A stretch of DNA of 64,000 bases from PNOJ01 sp016706845 (lineage in GTDB: Bacteria > Krumholzibacteriota > Krumholzibacteriia > LZORAL124-64-63): contig JADJIV010000014.1 in assembly GCA_016706845.1 (NCBI GenBank), positions 1-64,000 on the forward strand, given 5' to 3'. The translations under genes and the position numbers were made by a program. Below are positions 1-10,053 of the stretch, piece by piece. The notes under the pieces were generated by a model, which worked only from the letters and a program-made list of their open reading frames with translations, had not been told where the DNA came from and did no database searches. The first letter of the stretch is position 1. Every line of letters starts with the position of its first letter.

Positions 1-2937
1 GACCTTCGCCAGCCAGAGCGCCGCGCCGGGCGAGCGGCCGGGATCGACCACGCGGCCGGGGTAGAGGCTCGCATAGAAACGGTCCGAGAGGGGATCGTTG
101 TAGATGACGTAGCTGACCTGCGAGGCGGCGATCGCCCCGATCGCGCCGCCGCCGGGCTGCGACACGAACACCTCAGCCATGCTCTGGCGGACGGCCGAGT
201 CGTAGATGCCCACGTCGCAGCTGAACGCCAGGAAGATGCCGCGGCGCAGGTCGTTGTTCAGGCCGTAGATGTCGTCGGTCAGGAAGAGCTGCTCGTCGGC
301 GAGGGTGTGCTCCGAGCCGTGGCCGATGTAGTGGAAGACCGTGGTCCCCTCGTTCAGGGCGCGCTTGGCCGCCAGGCGCGCCAGGGGCTTGTAGACGCCG
401 CTCGGGGCGGGGGCGTAGTCGATCATCAGCAGCTTCTCGGCGTCGACGGTCGGGGGCACGAAGCTGTCGACCAGTTCGATCGCCTGCAGCGTGTGCACGC
501 GCTCGTAGCTGCCGGGGCTCGAGGGCTGCGTGAAATCGTCGGCCGCGAACACCGCCCGGTTGCGCCAGGCGCCGGGCGGGGTCGCCGTCTCGTAGGCCAC
601 GATCCGGTCGACCATGCCCGCGGCCTCGTCGAGGTCGCGCGCGGTCAGGCGGCCCACCGCCAGGTCGGGCACGTCGAGCCCCCGGACCGGGGCGTCGAAG
701 GAGACCAGGGCGTCGTCCGTGGCGTAGGGGTAGCCGGAGTAGTCGGTCAGCAGGTCCGGGAAGAACGTGCGCGTCCAGGTGGGCAGCAGGTCCTCGAACT
801 GGTTGCGGTAGCCGCGGTAGTCGCGCGAGGCGTCGCCGGCCAGGCAGACGTAGGCCAGCCGCCCGGAGCCGCGCGTCCAGAACCATTTCAGGAAGTTGCG
901 CAGCGCGAACGGGTCCTTCACGCCGGCGCCGAAGGCGTCGTACACGTCCTCCTCGTCCACCGCCACGGCCGCCGGCGCGTGGTCGAGTCCGGGCAGGTGG
1001 AGCGAGCGGTGGGCGGCCAGCCGGGCGGCGGGCGCGGCCAGGCGCGGGTCGTGCAGCACGACGTAGTCGACGTCGCCCGACAGGCGCAGCAGGTCGCCCG
1101 GCGTGCGGCGGCCGTGCGCGGCGGGAGCCAGGGGCTCCGCGGCGGCGAAGGCGACGAGGTGGGCGTCGGTCGCCGGATCGCGCTGCAGCCCCAGCGCCAT
1201 GCGGTTCGGCGCGAGGGTCTGCCCGATCAGCGCCCGCGGCAGGTCGGGATCGCTCACGTCCCAGCAGAAGGGCGGAGCGCCGGCGGGGTGCGTCAGGACG
1301 AAGTCGACGGCCTCGCCGGGGACCGCGACCTGCTCGCCCCAGTGCGCGACGTCGAGCTGGCCCGTCGACTTGACGAGCCGCTCCCAGGCCAGCACGTCGA
1401 TGCTGTCGAGGATCAGCGACGGCGACCCTTCGGGACTCTCCTGGGAGAGGGTCAAGCTGTTGAAACCGTTGCGCACGACGTCCGTCCAGCCCGCCAGGCG
1501 GATCCGGAGGCTGTCCTGCTCCTGCCGCACGGTCCAGCTCGCCGTGAGATCCTGACCCTCCGCGTCGCCGCCGTTGAGCCAGGCGCGGGCCGTATTGATC
1601 TCCGAGCCGCCCTCCCCGAAACGGTGGTTGGAGCGCACGTCGATCTGCAGGAAGGCCTCCCGCCCGGCGAGGGCCGAGGGTAGCGAGAGCGGCACGATCT
1701 TGCGGTCGAAGATGGCGGTGTCCCAGGCCCAGTTGTCCTGCAGGCGGCCGTAGGCTTCCAGGATGTTCTGCTCGAAGTGGTGGCGCGCCCGCTGCAGCGT
1801 GTCGGCCTCGGCGGCGGCCGGCGGCGCGGCGACGGTCGCGACCCGCAGGGGCGTGCCCGGCAGCGGCGACTCGTCGGCGTAGCCCTCCCAGGTCAGCCAG
1901 TAGACGCTGCGCCCCGCGTAGGGATGCTCGCGCCAGGCGAGCCGCCCGGCGCCCGCGACGCTGCGGTCGCTCCAGGCGTCCGGACCGACGGCGTAGAACA
2001 GCAGGGCGTCGCCGGAGTCCCAGGTGCCGTCGGCGTCCTCGAGCTTCAGGGCGACCTCGCTCAGGGCGTGCCAGCCGTCCTGCCAACTGCCCGGCAACGA
2101 GCCGTCTTCGGGCAGGGGATCCATGTCCGCGCGGTAGAGGCGCAGCTTCCGGGCGTCGATCGACGCGGCGCCCACGCCGTCGAGGGCCAGGGAGAGGGCC
2201 GTGACGCGGTGCACGCCCGAGGCGCCGATCTCCAGCTTGATCCAGTGGTCGGTCAGCAGGAAGGGGTGCTCGACGTCCTTCTCCCCCGCCTCGGCGAGCC
2301 GGGCGGCCCGGCCCCGGGCGAGCGCGGCGAACAGGTCGGGATTGCGCACCGCGGCGGCGCCGAAGGTCGGCCCGGCCTGGGCGTCGGCGGCCGCGGCGGC
2401 GGTCAGGACCGGCGCGAACTCGCCCGTGGGCGTGTGGTCCACGACCACCGTGACCTCGGCCAGCAGGCCGTCCCCCGCCAGCGGGTTCACCGAGAGCGCG
2501 GCGACCGGCACGCCCCGGAGCAGGCGGACGGCGTCCAGGTTCACGGCCGCGGCCACGTCGGGCGCGGTCGTCGCGGCGATCGACCAGGACGCGTCGGTCA
2601 CGCGCCAGCGCGGGCTCAGCGTCGGCAGAGCCAGCAGGGCGGAGGCCGTCGGCGCCAGCACGGAATCCCCGCGCGCGGTCCTGACGACCGGGCCCGGCCG
2701 CCGCCACTGCAGGTCGGCGAGGCCGCCCGCGGCGCCGTCGGCCGCCTCGAACGGGAACACGAAGCGCAGCACGGTCCGCTGCGCGTCGGCCGACAGCACG
2801 TCGACGCGCGGCTGGCCGACCGTCGACGATCCGGGGCGCCGTCGGCGGCCGCGCCTGAACCGGGCGTTACGCCCGCCCAGCAGCAGCGCGCCGAGCCACA
2901 GGAGGCTCCGGCCGGATCCCGCCCCGGGGCGCCTCAC
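1..2937 (-). CDS. C25 (gingipain-family) cysteine peptidase, 3' end missing
   Basis: Secreted cysteine endopeptidase of family C25, the family of the gingipains and of the type IX secretion sortase PorU. About 979 codons are visible and the C-terminus lies beyond the left edge. The GTG start overlaps the stop of the upstream gene (GTGA) and is followed by basic residues and a hydrophobic stretch (SLLWLGALLLGG), as in a signal peptide. The catalytic pair is clear: His in YIGHGS near residue 873 and Cys in FSCDVG near residue 907, a 34-residue spacing close to that in gingipains. The long N-terminal part contains a GVHRVT-type segment like those preceding the catalytic domain in PorU-like proteins. 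Whether it is a PorU sortase or a general peptidase cannot be decided without the C-terminus. Confidence 0.8.
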   Translation of the reverse strand, partial: MRRPGAGSGRSLLWLGALLLGGRNARFRRGRRRRPGSSTVGQPRVDVLSADAQRTVLRFVFPFEAADGAAGGLADLQWRRPGPVVRTARGDSVLAPTASALLALPTLSPRWRVTDASWSIAATTAPDVAAAVNLDAVRLLRGVPVAALSVNPLAGDGLLAEVTVVVDHTPTGEFAPVLTAAAAADAQAGPTFGAAAVRNPDLFAALARGRAARLAEAGEKDVEHPFLLTDHWIKLEIGASGVHRVTALSLALDGVGAASIDARKLRLYRADMDPLPEDGSLPGSWQDGWHALSEVALKLEDADGTWDSGDALLFYAVGPDAWSDRSVAGAGRLAWREHPYAGRSVYWLTWEGYADESPLPGTPLRVATVAAPPAAAEADTLQRARHHFEQNILEAYGRLQDNWAWDTAIFDRKIVPLSLPSALAGREAFLQIDVRSNHRFGEGGSEINTARAWLNGGDAEGQDLTASWTVRQEQDSLRIRLAGWTDVVRNGFNSLTLSQESPEGSPSLILDSIDVLAWERLVKSTGQLDVAHWGEQVAVPGEAVDFVLTHPAGAPPFCWDVSDPDLPRALIGQTLAPNRMALGLQRDPATDAHLVAFAAAEPLAPAAHGRRTPGDLLRLSGDVDYVVLHDPRLAAPAARLAAHRSLHLPGLDHAPAAVAVDEEDVYDAFGAGVKDPFALRNFLKWFWTRGSGRLAYVCLAGDASRDYRGYRNQFEDLLPTWTRTFFPDLLTDYSGYPYATDDALVSFDAPVRGLDVPDLAVGRLTARDLDEAAGMVDRIVAYETATPPGAWRNRAVFAADDFTQPSSPGSYERVHTLQAIELVDSFVPPTVDAEKLLMIDYAPAPSGVYKPLARLAAKRALNEGTTVFHYIGHGSEHTLADEQLFLTDDIYGLNNDLRRGIFLAFSCDVGIYDSAVRQSMAEVFVSQPGGGAIGAIAASQVSYVIYNDPLSDRFYASLYPGRVVDPGRSPGAALWLAKV

Positions 2938-3122
2938 GGGCGGTCCTCCCGCGTCGCGGGCAGGGGCGCGGCTTCGTCGATCAGCAGGATCGGGATGTCC
3001 TGCTCGACCCGGTAGCGCAGGCGGCAGGCGGCGCAGTCCAGCCAGGCGTGATCGGCGGGCACGGTCAGGGGCCCCTTGCAGCGGGGACAGGCCAGGATCT
3101 CCAGGAGCTTCGGGCTCAGCAC
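2934..3122 (-). CDS. Trm112-like zinc-binding small protein
   Basis: A 62-residue protein of the Trm112/UPF0434 family. Members are small zinc-ribbon proteins; some activate methyltransferases. It shows the typical opening LSPKLLEILACPRCKGPL, a second Cys pair (DCAAC) and the YRVEQDIPILLIDEA core. A longer frame exists upstream, but the GTG at 3122 is preceded by a strong GAGGAGG Shine-Dalgarno site and matches the family length. The stop overlaps the GTG of the C25 peptidase by GTGA, so the two are co-translated. The partner methyltransferase is not identifiable here. Confidence 0.8.
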   Translation of the reverse strand: MLSPKLLEILACPRCKGPLTVPADHAWLDCAACRLRYRVEQDIPILLIDEAAPLPATREDRP

Positions 3123-3291
3123 GGCGTCCTCCTCGGGACGGGGCGCACCGTCGGCCGGGCGAGCCGGGCGGGCGGTGGGACGATCTCCAGGTTCGACAGG
3201 ACCGGTTCCCATGACAATGCCGGGGGAACGGAAAGCGACGGCGGGTCCACCCCGGCGCGTCCGGACATCCGTCCAATCCGCGTCACGGGGT

Positions 3292-3319
3292 AGGATACTT
3301 GAAGAGGTTGGCATGACAA
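3292..3319 (-). promoter_or_regulatory. Sigma-70-type promoter for the Trm112-like gene and the peptidase
   Basis: On the minus strand TTGTCA and TATCCT are separated by 16 bases (5/6 and 4/6 matches to consensus). The site lies in the 240-base gap between accA and the Trm112-like gene, about 170 bases before the GTG start. Nothing else was recognised in that gap. Confidence 0.5.
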
Positions 3320-3362
3320 GGATAAAGCAAGCCGGCCAGCGTGTCAACGCCGGGGCCGCGGC

Positions 3363-4330
3363 TCAACCGCCCTGGAAGATCCCCATGGCGAGGAACTTCT
3401 CGAGCCGCTGGGTGCGGAGATCCTCAGCGGGGACGGGGCCCAGCTCGTCGAGGTCGGCGATGATGCGGGACTTGATGACGGCCGCGGTCGCGATGTGGTC
3501 GCGGGGGCGCCGCCGGTCGGTTCCGGCAGGACGGCGTCGATGACGCCGAGGCGCAGGGCGTCGCGGGCGGTGATCTTCATGGCCCGCGCCGCGTCGGCGG
3601 CCTTGGTCCGGTCGCGCCAGAGGATCGCCGCGCAGCCCTCGGGGCTGATGACGCTGTAGATGGAGTTCTCCAGCATGTAGACGCGGTTGCCCACGCCGAT
3701 GGCCAGGGCGCCGCCGGAGCCGCCCTCCCCCGTGACGAAGACCAGCACCGGCACCGGCAGGGCGGCCATGTCGCGCAGGTTGCGGGCGATGGCTTCACCC
3801 TGGCCGCGCTCTTCGGCGCCAATGCCGGGGTAGGCCCCGGGCGTGTCGATGAAGGTCACGATGGGTCGCCGGTTGCGGGCCGCCAACTCCATCACCCGCA
3901 TCGCCTTGCGGTAGCCCTCGGGGTGGGCCATGCCGAAGTTGCGGTGGATGTTGCTCTTGGTGTCGCGGCCCTTCTGGTGGCCGATCACCATCACCGGACG
4001 GCGACCGAGGAAGGCCATGCCCGTGATCAGGGACGGGTCGTCCCGGAAGGAGCGGTCGCCGTGCAACTCGTTGAACCCGTCGAAGATGAGGCGGAGGTAG
4101 TCCTGGGTCGTCGGCCGGCGGGGGTGGCGCGCCAGCTGCACCCGCTGCCAGTCGTCGAGGCTGTCGAAGATCTCGCGCCCCAGCGTCGTCACCCGCTCGC
4201 GCAGCCGCTGGACCTCGTCGGTCACGTCCAGGCCGCGCAGGCTGGCCGAATCCTCGAGGGTGCGGATGCGCTCCTCGAGCTCCACGATGGGTTTCTCGAA
4301 TTCCAGCCAGGGTGTCGTCTTGGGGATCAT
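3363..4330 (-). CDS. accA: Acetyl-CoA carboxylase carboxyltransferase subunit alpha (frameshift near 3'end)
   Basis: Alpha subunit of the carboxyltransferase of acetyl-CoA carboxylase, which makes malonyl-CoA for fatty-acid synthesis in the cytoplasm. The sequence carries the family core: GDRSFRDD, GHQKGRDTKSN, FIDTPGAYPG, GEGGSGGALAI and SPEGCAAILW. The open frame ends in unrelated Ser/Pro-rich sequence, but reading one base over after the G run at 3503-3507 gives the proper AccA tail (DHIATAAVIKSRIIADL, then EKFLAMG) ending at the stop at 3363. A single base is missing from that run, most likely a sequence error. The start ATG at 4330 follows a good promoter. accD is not in the window. Confidence 0.93.
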
Positions 4331-4387
4331 CGGGTGTCGTTGCGTCTCCGGGCTGGCCCGGGGACATTCCCGGACGGCGAAGCGCTG

Positions 4388-4417
4388 AATCTATCGGCAC
4401 GGGCCGCCGGGTGTCAA
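4388..4417 (-). promoter_or_regulatory. Promoter of accA
   Basis: A consensus TTGACA (4412-4417) and TAGATT (4388-4393) are spaced 18 bases apart on the minus strand, about 60 bases before the accA ATG. Confidence 0.7.
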
Positions 4418-4431
4418 GACCGCCGCCGCGG

Positions 4432-7400
4432 TCAGGCCCCGGCCGACTGGCGGCGGTAGCCGCCGCCGGGGCGGCGCGCGCTGCCGGCGGGGACCGAACA
4501 GCGGAACACGGTGCCGGCGGCGCCCGGCAGGTCGCGCAGGCGCCGCAGGGCGCCCAGCGAGAGCACGACCCGGTGGCTGCGCGACCTCAGGAGCCAGCTC
4601 TGCCCTCCCCGCGTGACCTCCACGAGCAGGGGCACCGCGGGGGTGTCCGCGCCCGCGGCACCGGCGTCGTCGCGGGCCGCGCGCACGAGGTCGTCGAGGG
4701 CGTCGGCGGCGGCCTCGGCGCCGGGCGCGTCCAGGTCCAGGCGCAGCAGGACCTCGTGGGTCCAGGCCCGCAGCGCCTCGTCGACGGTCACGGCGCGGTC
4801 GGCGATGACGATGCGCGTGCCGTCGTCGTTGACCCGCATGCGCCCGCCCACGATCAGGATGCCGTCGCCCTGGATCAACGGCGCCGACTTCTCGTAGAGG
4901 TCGGCGTAGGCGATGACCTCGATCATGCCGCGGCGGTCCTCGAAGTGGGTGCGGGCGTAGAGGCGCTTGTTGCGGTCACGGGCCTCAGTGAAGGACGTGA
5001 CCACGCCGGCCAGGTCGACCCAGGCGCCCTCGCCCAGGACCTTGGCGCGCCGCGTGTCGGAGACCGGCAGCGCGTCCATGAACTCGCGGTACTCGTGGAA
5101 GGGATGGCCGGACAGGTAGAAGCCCACGGCCTGCCGCTCCAGGCTCAGCTCGTCCAGGGGGTCGTGGGGCGCGCAGGCCTCCAGGGCGGGCACGACTTCC
5201 GCGCCGGTGGCCGCGCCGAAGAGCGAGGCCTGCCCGCGCGTGCGCTCGCGCGCGACCCGCGCGCCGTACTGCAGCGCCCGGTCGAGGTTGTGCAGCAGCT
5301 GGCGGCGGTGCCCGCCGAGCCCGTCCAGCGCGCCGGCGTTGACCAGGCTCTCGACGATCTTGCGGTTGAGCGCGTTGAGGTCGGCCCGTTCGAAGAATTC
5401 GTAGAGGTCCCGGAAGTCGCGGCCCAGCTCCGCGCGGGCGCGCACGATCTCCTCGATGGCCTTGCTGCCGACGTTCTTCACCGCGCCCATGCCGAACAGG
5501 ATCTCGCCGCCGCGCACCCCGAACTCGCAGCTCGGGCTGTTGACGCTGGGCGGCACGATGCGCAGGCCCAGCGCCTTGACCTCGTCGATGAGCTGGGTCA
5601 CGCGGTCGGACTTGCGCATCTCGGTGCTCATGGTCGCGGCCATGAAGGCGGCCGGGTGGTGCGCCTTGAGCCACGCCGTCTGGACCGACAGCACCGCGTA
5701 GCTGGCCGAGTGCGACTTGTTGAAGCCGTACTCGGCGAACTCGGCCATGGTGTCGTAGACGGATTCCGCCAGCGACTGCGGGTACTCCCGCGCGCGCGCG
5801 CCCTCGACGAACAGCACGCGCATCTGGTCCATCATGTCCTTGTTCTTCTTGCCCATGGCCTTGCGCAGCGTGTCCGCCTGGCCCATGGAGAAGCCGCCCA
5901 TGATCGCCGCGATCTGCATCACCTGTTCCTGGTACAGGATGACGCCGTAGGTCTCGCGCAGCACGGGCTCGAGGTCCTTGTGCGGGAAGACCACCCGCTT
6001 GCGGCCGTGCTTGCAGTCGACGTAGACCTGGTCCATGTGCGCGTTCAGCGGGCCGGGCCGGAACAGGGCGTTGACGGCGACGATGTCCTCGAAGGCCTCG
6101 GGCCGCATCTTGCGCAGCAGCTCCTGCATGCCGGAGCTCTCGAGCTGGAAGACGCCCACGGTCCGGCCCTGCTGCAGCAGGAGGTAGGTCTCGGGATCGT
6201 CCAGCGGCAGGTCCGCGGGCGCCAGGCGCTCGCCGGTCGCCTGCGCCACGAGGTCCAGGGCCTTGTCGATGACCGTCAGGGTGCGCAGGCCCAGGAAGTC
6301 CATCTTCAGCAGGCCCATCTTCTCGACCATGCGCATGTCGAACTGGCTGGTGATGTCGTCCTTCGCGGACTTGTACATCGGGATGTGCTCGATCAGCGGC
6401 TGCGGCGTGATCAGCACGCCGGCGGCGTGGATGCCGGGGTTGCGCGACAGCCCCTCGAGCACCAGCGCGTTGCGGATGAGCATGTCGTGGCGCGGCGACT
6501 CCTGCCGTACGGCCTTGAAGCCGGGCACCTCCTCCAGCGTCGCCGCCAGCGAGACGCCCGGGCCCTCCGGCACGAGCTTGCTGAGCCGGTCGGCCTCCGC
6601 GAAGCTGAAGCCCAGCACGCGCCCCACGTCCTTGATCACGCCGCGCGCGGCCATCGTCCCGAAGGTGATGATCTGCGAGACGTTCTCGCGGCCGTACTTC
6701 TCCTCGACGTAGCGGATGATCCGCGGGCGCTTCTCGAAGCAGAAGTCCACGTCGATGTCGGGCATCGAGACGCGCTCGGGGTTCAGGAAGCGCTCGAACA
6801 GCAGTTGGTTGCGGATCGGGTCGATGTCGGTGATCCCCAGGCAGTAGCAGACGAGGCTGCCGGCGGCCGAGCCGCGGCCCGGGCCGACCGGGATGTCCAT
6901 CTCGCGCGCCGCGCGGATGAAGTCCCAGACGATCAGGAAGTAGCCCGCGTAGCCCGTCTGCCGGATGACGCCCAGCTCGTAGTCGAAGCGCGTCTCCAGT
7001 TCGGGCGTGATCTGCGGGTAGCGGCGCCGGAGGCCTTCGCGCGCGAGGTGCACCAGGTAGGCGCACTCGTCCGGGAAGCCGTCCGGCAGCGGGAAGGCCG
7101 GCAGCAGGAGCTGGCCCAGCTCGAGCTTCAGGTCGCACATGCCGGCGACGCGCAGCGTGTTCTCGCAGGCCTCGGGCCAGTCGCGGAACAGCTGCAGCAT
7201 CTCGTCCGCGGACTTCAGGTAGATCTGGTCGGTGTCGTAGCGCCAGCGGCCGGGATCCTCGAACTGGCGGTTGGTGCCGATGCAGAGCAGCAGGTCGTGG
7301 GCCTGCGCGTGCTCGCGCTCGAGGTAGTGGCAGTCGTTGGTGCAGATCAGCCCGACCCCGGTCTGGCGCGCCACCTCGGGCATCAGGCGCCGGACCCGCG

Positions 7401-7953
7401 CCTCGTCCTCGATCCCGTGGTCCTGGATCTCCAGGAAGTAGTTGTCGGCGCCCAGGATGTCGCGGTACTCGGCGGCGGCGCGCGTCGCGCCCGCGACGTC
7501 GCCCTGCCGCAGGTAGCGGCTCGGCTCGCCCGACAGGCAGGCGCTCAGCGCGACCAGCCCCTCGCGGTGGGCGTCGAGCAGCTGCTTGTCGATGCGCGGC
7601 TTGTGGTAGAAGCCGTCGAGGTAGCCCCGCGAGGACAGCTTCATGAGGTTGCGCCAGCCCGTGCGGTCGCGGGCCAGCAGCACGGTGTGGTGGGGGCGGC
7701 CGCCGGCCTCGGCGCTGCGGTCGCGGTGGTCCGGGACGACGTAGGCCTCCATGCCCAGGATCGGCTTGATGCCGGCCTTGCCGCAGGCCAGGTAGAACTC
7801 CACGGCGCCGAACAGGTTGCCGTGGTCGGTCAGCGCGACCGCCGGCATGCCGAAGGACGCCGCGCGCTTCGCCAGGGACTCGGCCTTCATGGCGCCGTCG
7901 AGCAGCGAGTAGTCGGAGTGGTTGTGCAGGTGGACGAACGTCGTCGGTGTCAT
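4432..7953 (-). CDS. dnaE: DNA polymerase III subunit alpha
   Basis: Replicative DNA polymerase catalytic subunit, 1173 residues, normal for DnaE1. The protein opens with a PHP domain (HLHNHSDYSLLDG near residue 8). The polymerase palm carries the catalytic aspartates in PDIDVDFCFEKR and in KMDFLGLRTL. A clamp-binding-type motif QASLFG lies near residue 907, followed by the OB-fold (WVDLAGVVTSFTEARD). The ATG at 7953 was preferred over an upstream in-frame start at 8031 because MTPTTFVHLHNHSDYS matches the usual N-terminus and the longer form would overlap the promoter. The reading frame is intact, which contrasts with many neighbours. Confidence 0.97.
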   Translation of the reverse strand: MTPTTFVHLHNHSDYSLLDGAMKAESLAKRAASFGMPAVALTDHGNLFGAVEFYLACGKAGIKPILGMEAYVVPDHRDRSAEAGGRPHHTVLLARDRTGWRNLMKLSSRGYLDGFYHKPRIDKQLLDAHREGLVALSACLSGEPSRYLRQGDVAGATRAAAEYRDILGADNYFLEIQDHGIEDEARVRRLMPEVARQTGVGLICTNDCHYLEREHAQAHDLLLCIGTNRQFEDPGRWRYDTDQIYLKSADEMLQLFRDWPEACENTLRVAGMCDLKLELGQLLLPAFPLPDGFPDECAYLVHLAREGLRRRYPQITPELETRFDYELGVIRQTGYAGYFLIVWDFIRAAREMDIPVGPGRGSAAGSLVCYCLGITDIDPIRNQLLFERFLNPERVSMPDIDVDFCFEKRPRIIRYVEEKYGRENVSQIITFGTMAARGVIKDVGRVLGFSFAEADRLSKLVPEGPGVSLAATLEEVPGFKAVRQESPRHDMLIRNALVLEGLSRNPGIHAAGVLITPQPLIEHIPMYKSAKDDITSQFDMRMVEKMGLLKMDFLGLRTLTVIDKALDLVAQATGERLAPADLPLDDPETYLLLQQGRTVGVFQLESSGMQELLRKMRPEAFEDIVAVNALFRPGPLNAHMDQVYVDCKHGRKRVVFPHKDLEPVLRETYGVILYQEQVMQIAAIMGGFSMGQADTLRKAMGKKNKDMMDQMRVLFVEGARAREYPQSLAESVYDTMAEFAEYGFNKSHSASYAVLSVQTAWLKAHHPAAFMAATMSTEMRKSDRVTQLIDEVKALGLRIVPPSVNSPSCEFGVRGGEILFGMGAVKNVGSKAIEEIVRARAELGRDFRDLYEFFERADLNALNRKIVESLVNAGALDGLGGHRRQLLHNLDRALQYGARVARERTRGQASLFGAATGAEVVPALEACAPHDPLDELSLERQAVGFYLSGHPFHEYREFMDALPVSDTRRAKVLGEGAWVDLAGVVTSFTEARDRNKRLYARTHFEDRRGMIEVIAYADLYEKSAPLIQGDGILIVGGRMRVNDDGTRIVIADRAVTVDEALRAWTHEVLLRLDLDAPGAEAAADALDDLVRAARDDAGAAGADTPAVPLLVEVTRGGQSWLLRSRSHRVVLSLGALRRLRDLPGAAGTVFRCSVPAGSARRPGGGYRRQSAGA

Positions 7954-8018
7954 CGGCCTCGGTCCGGGTCCTCTCGGTTGGTGCGGTGTCGTTCGTGCCG
8001 CGCCAGGATCGCGCGCCC

Positions 8019-8047
8019 ACCATAGCAGCACCGTCGGGACGCGTCCA
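8019..8047 (-). promoter_or_regulatory. Promoter of dnaE
   Basis: TGGACG and TATGGT are 17 bases apart on the minus strand, and the -10 is extended (TGCTATGGT). The predicted 5' leader to the ATG at 7953 is about 60 bases. Confidence 0.6.
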
Positions 8048-8067
8048 CCGGGCGGCGCCGCGCCGCC

Positions 8068-9863
8068 CTAGGGCCGCAGATCCAGCCGGTAGACGCGCTC
8101 CACGGCCAGCCCGGCGCGGTCGCGGGCCGCGACCTCGAGGCGGTGGGGGCCCGCCGGCAGGTCGTCGGGCAGCTCGACCAGCAGGCGGTCGCGCAGGGGG
8201 TCGGGCTCGGGCGTGAGCGCGGCGCCGTCCAGCGCGACGGTGATCGAGCCGGGATCGATCCCGCTGCCGCGATCGTCCAGCGGCAGCACCAGGATCTCCC
8301 AGCGCGGCGGCGTGACCGCGGGGTCGACGCGCCGGCCCGGGACCGACGATCCCCTCGGCGGGCCCCGGGCCCGAGGTAGGGCGGCGTGCGGTCGACGAAA
8401 AGGGCGTAGCGCCCCGGCCCGCCGATCGCGACGGTCCACAGGGCGCCCTCGCGCCGCGGGCTGCCGACGCGACCCCAGGTCTCGTCGTCCCGCGCGACGT
8501 AGAGCCCGACGCCCGCGTCCAGGGAGTCGGCCGCGCCCGCGGCGAGGGGCAGCGTCACCGGCTCGTCGCGGCACCAGTCGGGGCTGTGCACGTCCAGCGC
8601 CCAGCCGAGGTGGACCAGGCCCTGGGACCGCAGGGCCCGGCGCGCCTCCGCCGCGGCCAGCGTCGCCGGGACGGCGGCGTAGGGGCCGGGGGCGACGGCG
8701 GCGACGCCCGCGGGCCCGTGCTCGCAGAAGGGCGTGAGGCGCCGGCCCGGCCCCGCCCCCGGCGATTCCACCGGCGCCGGGCGCCAGCCCGCCGATTCCC
8801 CGCCCGCGGTTCCCGGCGCGGCCACCGCGAGGCGCCAGGCGACCTGCGCCACGTTGCCCGCGCGATCCTCGACGCGCAGGCGCACGAGGTGGTCGCCCGG
8901 GGTCAGGACCGCGGGGTCGCGCGACCACTCCCGCCCAGGCGTCCCGCGAGGTGGTTGCCCGCGCGGCGCATCAGCCAGCGCTCGCGGCCGTCCGCCAGCT
9001 GGAGCCACTCCAGGCGCATGAACCCCTGGGTCGTCAGGTCGAAGACGTCGTTGCGCGCCTCGTAGACCAGGGAATCGTCCAGGGTCACCGACAGGCGCCA
9101 GGGCTCCAGGCGGTGGCCCGCGGCGTCGGCCGTTTCCAGGACGCGGGCCGTGAAGGCGACCGGGCCGTCCACCGCGAGCGGCGGCAGCGTCCCGTCGAGC
9201 GGCGCCCCGGTGGCGACCAGGCGCGCCCCGTCGCTACCGGCCACCCGCACGCCCGGCGCCGCGGGGAGGCAGCGCACGGCGAGGATCGCCGGGGCGATGG
9301 TGTCCGGCGGCGCGAAGCCCCAGGCCAGCGGGTCCAGGGGCAGGTTGCCGGCGTCGCGCACTCGGGAGTGCAGGTGCGGGCCCGGGGTGCCGCTCTGGCC
9401 GGACAGGGGCCAGCACCTCGCCCCGGCGCACGCGGCAGGCGCCCGCCGGCAGCGCGAGGTCGGCCTCGTTCGCGCCTCGGCGGCGCAGATCGGCGCGCAC
9501 CAGCTCGCGCCAGGGGTCGGCCAGGCGTTCGAGGTGGGCGTAGACGTAGGTCCGGCCCGAGTCGCCGTGCAGGTACACGACCCAGCCGTACCCGAAGGGG
9601 GCCACGCGCAGGCGGCTGAGCCAGCCGTCTTCGGCGGCGCGGACCGGCAGCCCGCAGCGGCCGCCCGTCTTGAGGTCGATGCCGGCGTGGAAGCGGCCGA
9701 GGCGGTGCTCCATGAAGTTCGAGGTCAGGTAGCGGGTCGGCAGGTCCAGGGGCCAGACGGGGGCCTCGCCGTCTGCGGCCAGCGCGCGCGGGGCGCCGCC
9801 GGCGGCGGCGAGGGCTGCGACGAGCGCGGCGGCGGGAACCAGGCGGGCCAGGCGACGGGACAT
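8068..9863 (-). CDS. Secreted M23-family metallopeptidase (three frameshifts)
   Basis: A lysostaphin-type (M23/LytM) zinc peptidase or cell-wall-binding relative of roughly 598 codons. The ATG at 9863 has a GGAGGTGGAG ribosome site and begins a signal peptide (AAALVAALAAAGGAPRALA). The N-terminal domain shows HAGIDLKTGGRCG, YVYAHLERL and, after a frame change, GTPGPHLHSRVRDAG, the HxH-containing M23 end motif. The rest looks like beta-rich extracellular domains (LRVEDRAGNVAQVAW) and ends VYRLDLRP. Three frame changes are needed: an extra G at 9406-9409, a lost base near 8930-8945, and one near 8360-8375. Multiple clean homology blocks suggest sequence errors rather than decay, but that cannot be proven here. 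Confidence 0.75.
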
Positions 9864-9887
9864 CTCCACCTCCGGATGCGGGCCGCA

Positions 9888-9916
9888 ACGGTAGCAGCGG
9901 CCGGCGGCGCTGTCCA
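9888..9916 (-). promoter_or_regulatory. Promoter of the M23 peptidase gene
   Basis: TGGACA (9911-9916) and TACCGT (9888-9893) are 17 bases apart on the minus strand, with an extended TGC before the -10. It lies 25 bases before the ATG. Confidence 0.5.
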
Positions 9917-9931
9917 GCAACCGCGTTTTTC

Positions 9932-9961
9932 CTGGCCCGTGGGGCCCCGCCGTGCTAGATT
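9932..9961 (+). promoter_or_regulatory. Weak extended -10 promoter candidate for ppiD
   Basis: TGCTAGATT on the plus strand gives an extended -10 about 93 bases before the ppiD ATG. The -35 region (CTGGCC) is poor. It faces away from the M23 promoter in the 190-base divergent gap. Confidence 0.35.
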
Positions 9962-10053
9962 TCTGAGTTCGTGCCACCCGGCGAGCCGCCCGTTGCCCGG
10001 GGCCGGCGGTCGGGTCGCGCCGCTCACCGTCGTTCCGATACCAGAGATCCACG

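Noticed and set aside
307..3015. Long plus-strand open frames opposite the C25 peptidase gene
   Set aside because: They are exact codon-register mirror frames of the real minus-strand gene, rich in Arg/Gly/Val and without any domain. GC-rich genes commonly produce such shadows.
3503..3507. Programmed frameshifting in accA
   Set aside because: No stimulatory structure or slippery heptamer was seen, and the same kind of break recurs in some twenty unrelated genes. Sequence error is simpler.
4312..8025. A 1237-codon plus-strand frame opposite dnaE
   Set aside because: Purely antisense to the intact dnaE; composition is His/Val/Gln-rich with no family match.
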